A stretch of DNA of 64,000 nt from Sthenelais limicola (lineage: Eukaryota; Annelida; Polychaeta; Phyllodocida; Sigalionidae): positions 94,811,740 to 94,875,739 of the forward strand of contig OW804095.1 of the NCBI GenBank assembly GCA_942159475.1, written 5' to 3'. The notes beneath the pieces are model-generated. The model did not search any database and was not told the DNA's origin. It saw only the letters and a program-made list of their open reading frames with translations. How positions within the stretch are numbered: position 1 is the stretch's first letter; every line of letters starts with the position of its first letter. Both the position numbers and the translations under genes were made by a program. This document shows, piece by piece, positions 50,201-59,200 of this stretch.

Positions 50201-53200
50201 GGTCAATTGACGGGACCCCCAGTTGCTCTGTAATTTTCACAAACAAATTTGGATTTAGTTCCCATTCCACATTATTCGAAAAGTTCCGTGATTCCAAGTC
50301 AGCCTGGTCATTCAATTTCCCTGGGATATGTGCTGCTACTATCCAGTTCTTATGGCATTCTGCCCACTCCAAGATCTTTCTAGCCACAACCTGGCACTCT
50401 CTGGACTTAACTCCTCCTAACTTGTTGATGTAAGATACTGTCACTGAGTTGTCCGTCATCACCTTGATGCAAGTATTAGAAACTTTGCAAAGGCTAAGCA
50501 GGCCCAACAACACTGCTGCCAATTCTTTTACATTAATGTGCCATTCCAGCTTCAATTCCTTCCATCTACCATTTGCTTTCTGGTCTTTCCACACTGCTCC
50601 CCATCCGAGGTTAGAAGCATCAGTGAAGAGGACGATCTCTGGATCAATGTCCCTTACTAGTCTAAACGTAGTGCTAACATTGTTGTTCCACCAAAGGATA
50701 TTCTGCCATCCCTCCTGGGACGGTGTCATCATAGCCGAAAAGTTCCCTTTTTCTAATCTTAGAGCATCAATTTTGTCACACTCTAGTTCCTTTACATGAT
50801 TTGCCCCATAATCCGAGGCCACCGAAAATGCTATCATTAAGCCAATCACTCCTGCTACTTCCTAAGATATCTGCACACGCCCTAAGCATCTTCTCTCTCT
50901 TGCCTTCCGTAAGGGTAACTGTCATCTCTACTGTATCCAGTATAAATCACAAGAAAACTAATCTTGTGGACGGGGTAAAAACCGATTTCTCTGGCTGAAT
51001 GAAAAATCCCAATCTAGCTAACAGTTCTGCTAAGGCTAGTGTACTATCTCTGCATTTCTCAAACGAGAGTTCAATGGTAATCGAGTCATCGATATAGGGA
51101 AAGCAATTCGCTCCATTCTGTCTCAAAAAGGCGTAAACCGGATGTAAGAGTTTTGTAAAGTATAAGGGGGCACAAGCTAAGCCCATCGGCATACATGTGA
51201 ATTGATAAGTGGAATCACCTCATCTAAACCGTAAGAACTTTCTAAATTCCTGTCTTACTGCTACTGTAAAGTAAGCGTCGCTAAGGTCTATGCTAGCTAA
51301 GAATGCTCCTGGTGTCATGAGATCAATTGCTGCTTGAAGACTAAACATCTTAAAATGCTCATAGTGAACGGCCTTGTTCAAGCTCTGAAAGGTCTAAAAT
51401 CATTCTAAACTTTCCGTTCAGTTTGGGTCTGAGGAAAACGTTAGATAGGTACTGACCTGGGGACTCTACCGCTAACTCCACTACCCCTTTGTGGGCTAAT
51501 TTTGCTACCTCAGCTCCTAATAATTGAATATTCTTCCCCGACGCATTAAACGGAGGGGGAGGGGTTGACTGCCAAGGAACCCAATCGAAAGGAATCGAAG
51601 CCCCTAACACTAAATCTAGCACCCATGGGTCGGAAGTAATGCGGCTCTACTCCTGTACAAAGTTTACAATGTTACCTGCTCTAAAAGGTAGGAAACAGAA
51701 AATGGGGGGACTTACCAGCACTACTTCTTGGTGGCACCCCCCCCCCCCCCCCGCTGAAAATTCTGATTGCGGGGTTGATAGCCTTGAGTCGCTTGGGCTC
51801 TAGGGCGGAAGGCAGTTTGTTGTTGTTGTTGCTGCTGTTGCGGCTGTTGGTATTGGTAAGGCATGACCGGGTACTGCCATTGCGAAGTCGGGGCAAAATT
51901 CTGGCCTTGCTGCTGTTGTTGCCCGAAGTATTGTTGCTGATGCGAGTATTGTCTCCCTTGACCTCTCGAGTGTTGGCCTCTCTGGCCTCTGCCCTTAGTA
52001 CTACGACCCCTGGGCTGGCCTCTTTCCAAGCGCTTTTTCCCTTTGTACGCCACATCGCTGTCGTCTAACTTCTCCCTCAGGTTACCTCCCAAAAGCCAAT
52101 CAGCGCTTGACGCCGTCTTATGAGAGAAGATCGGGGTGTATTTCTGATCAACTGAGTATTTAAGAGACTCCTTCCTCCTCGTGTTCAGTTCTTGGGAAAG
52201 AAAACACAGCACCCTGATCGCTTTGTGAGCTTCCAAACCCACCGACAACAGCTTGTCGTGTTTACACAATTCTGCATATAAGCCTGCGCTGAGGGCTACT
52301 AGAGAATGCACCGCCTTCTGCATATATTTAAAGCTTTTGTCACGGTCCCTTGTGGCTTGAGAAGTGATGCCATACACGGAATTATCAATCTTAGGACAAG
52401 TCCGCATTTTCTGGGCCGGGGTATTCCGCCAGAATTTCTTGAATAATCAAACGACAAGGTGAGGGTAGATACGTACCAATGATTTTTAGAACAGTTCCCG
52501 ACACAGGCGGGCCTACCTTCTCCCCTTCCTGCTGTTCCAGCAATTTCAACGATTCTTTTTCTAGCGCCGAGACCTCCGGCTCTGTCTTCGAAGGCTTGTC
52601 TCCGGCCAAATCACTACCCAGCTGCAAAAGTGAATCCAAGTTCTCTTTTTCTGAGAATCTAGGCTCATCATCCGAGTTTTCCGAAAGATCATGAATGTTC
52701 TGTCTGACTCTTTTCACAGGCGGCTCGTAGCAGGGCTCATCCCACTCTTCGTATGACTCATCATAATAACTCGGGCTCTTCCGCCCGCCATTGTTGCGCC
52801 TGCGCACCATGCGCGTTGAAGCCGTAGCCGTAACTAAGGCCCGCTTGAGCGTAACTAGGCCCTCCTTGGGCCGAAAGACAAGGAGGAGGCCCAAATTGAT
52901 CCCATTTCTGTTCTTTAAGTTGAACAATCTCTCCTCTAAGATCCTTAATCGACTTAAAGAGATCCGCGGCACTGAATTCAGGATACTCCGGCTCCGAGTC
53001 GGAAGACTTGGGTGCTTTGTCACGTGACTCTGAATTGGCGGTAATCTTGGGCGAAATGTCGTCCGGCTTCTTTTTCAAACCCGAAGCTTTCGGATTCGGA
53101 GGATCTTCCACATGATCAGCCATGGTAGGCGTGGAAACCTTCCTGATGTTAACTGAGGGCGACAAAGGCCTTTCAGGAATAAAATCTCGATAAAATTTCT

Positions 53201-56200
53201 CTTGCGTAGTAAAACAAGCTTCTCGACTGTTTCTTGTCCTCCTGCCCGACATCGGGTCTGGAAAGATCGAGAGAGAGAGATTTTTTAAAAACAGCTGAAT
53301 CACGACCCGAGGGTAACTGTTTGCATATATAAAAGGGAGATACAGGCGATCAACGATCCAGACCTACTCCCAAACACAAAATAAAGGACCAAAAGGTCCT
53401 AAATTCTAATATAAATAAAGATATACTTACACAACCTGTGAACTACGACGTTGACGCAACTTAGGAGCGCGCGTAGACTGACGAGTTGGCTGCGCATGCG
53501 TGATCTCATGGAGTCTCGTACCACTAACGTGATAGGACGAGACATAATGACAATACCCCAATATAGCCTAAGACGTATCAGCAGTTTATGATTATATCAT
53601 GAGGGTATGTTTTCAAGAGGAGTGAAATTGGTGGCACTCACTTGGTCGTTCCAACGTGTGTACTCTCCTTCTAACTTTCCTACGAGGTTGCTGGCCGCCT
53701 CGATGGTTTCGGTAGCTTTGTCAAGTTCATATTTCAATTTGGCTGCTTCTGTGGTGGTCTTCTCAAACTTCTTGCGTAGACTTTCAACCTTGCGGTCCAC
53801 TTCATCCAAGGCTTTTCCTAATTTCTCCATTCTTGCTTCGGCTTTATCCAAATTTCTAGGCGAAAGGAAATTGAAAGAGAAAGTCAAAATCTAAGAATCT
53901 AATGAATCGGACATGAATCAGTTTGTAAATCATAATACAATACCAAAGAAAAGGACCGACATAATGTGCACTAGTGAAATAATTATATTTTGAAATTTGT
54001 AGAGACTTACCATGGAAGTTGAATTAAAATTTAGATTTTCATGAGCAACTCATAGGGTTGCGGGAGTAAATACTATATATGTCTATTAACACAAGCGTTG
54101 TCTAAGTCAGCATAGTTATATACACATACCTCTGATTCTTTGATTGTTCTTCTTCAAGAGGTCCGATGCGCTCCAGTACATAGGAGAACTTAACGTTTGC
54201 TGTTACCCAGGCAGCAAGAGGGGCAGCAGCTACAGAGGCACGTTTGGCTGTCTGAGAACATAAAGGGTCAAGTCATAAGAGAATTTGCCTTCACTAATCC
54301 TCTCAAATAACGCAAATTCGGGACAAAAATGATGGTAAAAATGCAGTTTAAGGTAACCGAATGGATTGTTCAAATCATGGGAATAACAAATACACTCAAA
54401 TTTATCATTCAGTCTAATTTGACAGAAATAAATGAAAATTATAATTACACTATAAGATAATAAAATACAAAAGTAGTGCGGGGAGTTACGGGAGTAAGAT
54501 GAGGTGAGTGAGGAAGAGGAAGGGAAGAGCGGAAGGAAGTGTGGTGTTAGATTAAGGGATTAAGGGTATTGAAAGAGAAAGTCAAAATCCAAGAATCCAA
54601 TGATCCAGAGTATAATCCAGAAGGTGGCAGCAATGATCCGTCATAATGCTATAGCCTATGACCTGACAATTACAATCATGGAATACCTTAATGTAATGTT
54701 TATGTCTTTAGGGATTAATTAATTTATTTTCTTTTGGATAAATAAAGAGATAGGGTATATGTACTCACTGCAGCCTCAAAGGATTTTCCATTCCTACTAA
54801 GAAGTTCTTCCACGCCTTGCCGAATTTCCGGAGAGACCTTCCGAGCATCAAATGTTTGAATTTCTTCTTTTACACCTCGTTTTGCAAGGAAACTGTCATA
54901 AGGAAATATGGACAAAGTTTATTCTAAGTTTTCGAGTATAAAAATTAAAAAGTACTGAAACTTAGAAACATGCCTACTCATTCATACTTGTACGCTTAGA
55001 CACAGCTCACTATACACTTCAATGATCAACCATGCAGTAACGCTATCCCGCTCTTCCCAACAAAAATTAAACTGAAAAAAGTTGTACCAATTATAACCCT
55101 CCCCATGGTACTTGATACGATAGGAAGAAGAAATTGAGATCTTGAAATTGAAAAATTGAGATTCCTATCTCTATATGAAGTAGAAATTGAGATTACCTCT
55201 TCATTGACACCCATGAGGTATCAAATATGCCCATGATGCGGAGTACACCTTCCAGAATATCCCTGATAACGGCGGGTGGAGCTCTCAGAGCTCTTATTTC
55301 TCCCAGTGTTTCTGATTTGATAGCGCCAACAGCAGCCTTTGCCTCGTCCACAAGTGGCTGGATTTCAGACAGTTCACTGTCGATCTCAGTCTTTCGCTTG
55401 GCTAGCTTCTTATTCTCTTCTATTGTCTTCCGCTTTAGCTCCTCCATCTCATTTTTCTGGGCACTTGCATTCTGCAATACGAGTACGATTTGTCAATACA
55501 AAGATATATCTTTATATTTCAAGTTCTATATTTCAAGGGTGACCAACAAGTGTTTGAATCAGGTAATCTTAGTGATAAGTCTTGACTATCCAGAAGACTT
55601 GAGCATGAAAATTGCTAATTACTAGTCGACTATGAAGAATGAATACAAGGTAACTCGAGAGCTAATATTTGCGAGTAGTGTAATCTACGGTGGTTACACT
55701 GGTACTGTAGATTTTCAGGATTTCTTGCTATGCGATTCTAGGGTATACCAAAGCCATATTAAATGAGACTCGGATCCAGGCTTTCCTACCAAAAACCTAA
55801 TTAAATGAACATTGCTTCCTAAGATATGAAATTGTTTATTTTCCCCAATTACAATGTATTTGTTAGTAGTGATGAAGGGATTGACATACGTACCGACATT
55901 GTCTCCGTAATTTCTGCCAATGATGCATCAGCTTCCCCTTGTTTGTCAGCCAGAATCTGACTCTGGTCTGCAGCTTTTCTTTTCAGCGTATCTACTAGTT
56001 CTTTGGCCTCGTTCAATTTGGACACACCAGCCTATTAACAAATCAAAATAGACCCTGATTACCACCTGAATTCACAGGCAAAGGGATATAAATAGGGAAT
56101 AGGATCGAATGAATAAATACCGATGAACTATTTTGTTCGTAAAGCAATAACTGGATAATACCTGAAGATGGTGTTGTCTTGTCTCAACCTTGTCCTTCTT

Positions 56201-59200
56201 TCTATTGTATACACTTTGATATGTATACAGGAAGGCCATGTAACGTCTGGGTGTAGCACCGAATGAAGAGCAAGCTTCATGAACATGTAAGAAGCCTTTA
56301 AGTAGTTCATCACCACCGGACAACTTCCTCCTGTGTTTCTTTTGCTCCCCAATGCTGCCACCTTCAGTCTTCGGCGGCCGGGTAAGAAGCAGATGGGGCA
56401 CCTGAGAATATAAAAAAATCACCGGTAAATAAAGCAAAGGCTGACATGATAAGACATTTGTTACAATGATACTAGAAGAAGAAGAGGGCGGAAGGAAGGA
56501 ACACGAAACAAACCTTGACCATACTCTCTCTACTCCAGGCATCCAACCATTGGACGGTGCAGCATTTGAAGAAGGCAGGATTAGATTCACAATTGACAGT
56601 GAATTTGGTATTGGTGCAATCCATAATAAGTACGACATGGAGATGTTTCAGGACGCCTGAAAAAGGAATGACGGAAAAAGAGGAGAATTACGCTACATAT
56701 GTATTGCTACTTTAAATGGTGGACCTGAAATGGAAAATCCTATATATGTTTTAAAAGTCCGGAATAATAAGTTAGAAACTATGGCACAATTACTGATTGT
56801 AATGAATGAAAGCATCACCCATGTACACAACGCTGGTAAGTATTTGTGTGATCAGGAGCCAGGGTGGTCGGGTCGGGGTGGGTGGGGGGGGGGGGGGCAC
56901 CTTGTAGCCATTGTGCAGCAGTTAATATAAATTAATGTAACTAGTGCAACCTGCTGCCTTCCTGAATAAAAATTGATTTAAAAAAAATAGAATTACTCAC
57001 GAGAAGCAAAGAAGTTAGCGAGTGTTCCCCTGAAGCCTTGTTCAGAGGCCATGTCACGGAGCGGTGCTAGGAGAGGTTCAAGTTCTTCCGGCAGATAGAG
57101 GCCAGGCACTTCTCCAGAGGACAGGAGTGAATTGATCAACTCGAGGAAAGTCGATTCCACAAACTGGTAATCTTCTAGTAAGAGAACCACTTCTTCTCCC
57201 TCTATACCGGCGTGTTGCATCACCTGAGGAATCATAAGAATGAACAACGAGGTATAGTCAATTAGTCTTTTAGCAGGCCTATTTCACACAAATAGCAAAT
57301 ATTGCAATTTAACTGGGCATTTTTGCCTAACTTCCTAGTCTTATCGTTCTATCTGTATATATTTTTAAGTTTATCTATTCAGGCAATATATTTCACATTG
57401 TACTAACACCTGACTCAATAATATCTACTTACGGTTTTCAGGTCATTCTTAAAGTGCTTAAGTTCATAGCCTCTAGAGATTTTGGGCGTATGAAGATGCA
57501 TGGCATGCATGTGAGCCACCACCGTCACGGCGCTTCGTCTGCCCACTCCACTCCGACCCGCCATGAGCAGAGATCCGCCGGGCATGGTCAGAACACGATC
57601 CACATAGGACATGTTGTTCAAAACTTCTTTGAACACCAACAAATCTAAATCCCTGTTTTCACGACCTAGATAAAAAAAAAATGCAGTAATAAGACAGCAA
57701 AATCGGTATTAATGCCATAAATTAATACTGAACACCAAGATACATTATGAATATCATTGTTTAATCAATGATCCACCAGTAACGATCACATCAGGATGTG
57801 TCTTTGATATTTCGAATAGAAATTTCATTCATTACAAGATGTAAATATTTGGAGCTTACTGTATTGGGTTAAGCCTTTCTCAATGATAGCCTTGAAGTCA
57901 TCAATAGTTAGTTTGCCCATCGGTTTTCCCATCGGTGGAATGGGAGCCCCTGGGGGTAAGGCGTCCACGGCACCCCAAGTAACGTAGTGACAGCCTGTGT
58001 ATAAACAAAGAGTTATTTTATGTACAAGGGTATATATGATAACCAAAATGGTAACATTCAACTTAACTAATTGGTTAATTTGTATAGAAAAACTATCTAG
58101 TTAGACGGTATTGTCCCTAAAGAGGGTATCTATTGGTAGATAAAATAATTCATTCTGTGGTCTTACTGTGGGTGTAATTTGCCCCGTTTACCTAATTATA
58201 CCTTACTAGTCTAAGGGGTTGATATAAATGAAATATACAAAACAAAAATACCAATAGGACGGGGCATTTTAACTGACTATAATGAGGAGCAAGAGCAATC
58301 TATAGAAGGAGAGGTGTTCGCATATATATTGGTCTTTCAGTATACATGAACTTACCTTTCAGTTCATCCATTACATTGGCGGACCAGTCCGCCCTGAGGA
58401 TTGTATTAAGGATGTCATCAAACTGATCTAAATGGTGACGGCCTACTAAGCGATCCCTGAACAGTCTGTTAGCTTCGTTGGCCCACACTTCGAGCACGTG
58501 GTCGCTCGTCTTGTGTTTGGAGTCGCTCAGATTGTACCTGAGCAAGCCAAGAATCCAGCGGGTCAGGTCCCGCGGCGTGAACAAATAGTGACTGAAGTCA
58601 TCAACTGTGAAGCTATAACCATAAGAAAATGGGTTAATACAAAATCATTACTAAGGTGAGGGTTGGCTCAAAGGAACCAGGGAGCTGACAACGATATATA
58701 TGATACTTGATAACCGCCAGTTAGGAAATAAATGTTGTCCAGGTTGGGAGATATAAACATAATATTTTAGACAGAATCGAAGTCAATACCAGCTTGAGTT
58801 CCTCCATGGGAATGGCTAGGACGCATATCTCTCAAGGCATCGTAATAGAATGTCTCAACTGAAAGCTGTATTTGTGTTCGGACGCAAAATCACACATACG
58901 ACGAAGAAATGTGAGCAATCTATTTATCAATCATAGAAAAGTATTCCACGAACAACTGCCATCTGACAGATGGTGCCCACCTGTTTTCACTAATATTTTT
59001 TTAACAAAATGGAAATGAAAAAGCCTATATACAATAATCCGACCACTTACTTAGTTTTAACTTGTTCGTAGACTTGAACCATGGAGGAGGCGAGGGCATG
59101 GACCTTGGACGCACTTCCCCATACTGGATGACGCTCCAACTGCCGGTTTAGCACAGGCTTCAGATAGGCAGTGTATACTGTGTTAAGTTCCTCACGATCT

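Larger units (their letters stand above)
48582..53548 (-). mobile_element. DIRS-type tyrosine-recombinase retrotransposon, decayed, in a DYNC2H1 intron
   Basis: DIRS elements copy through RNA but integrate with a tyrosine recombinase instead of a DDE integrase. The 46-bp inverted terminal repeats (48582-48627 and 53503-53548) differ at one position. Between them, on the minus strand and in family order, are gag-like, reverse transcriptase, RNase H and tyrosine recombinase frames. There is no aspartic protease or DDE integrase, as expected. Several frameshifts, one in-frame stop and a changed catalytic residue make it inactive. It is in the same orientation as the host gene, so it is transcribed within the pre-mRNA. 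Confidence 0.9.

Noticed and set aside
50449..50799. Plus-strand frame of 116 codons
   Set aside because: Antisense of the DIRS RNase H frame, which has clear catalytic motifs.
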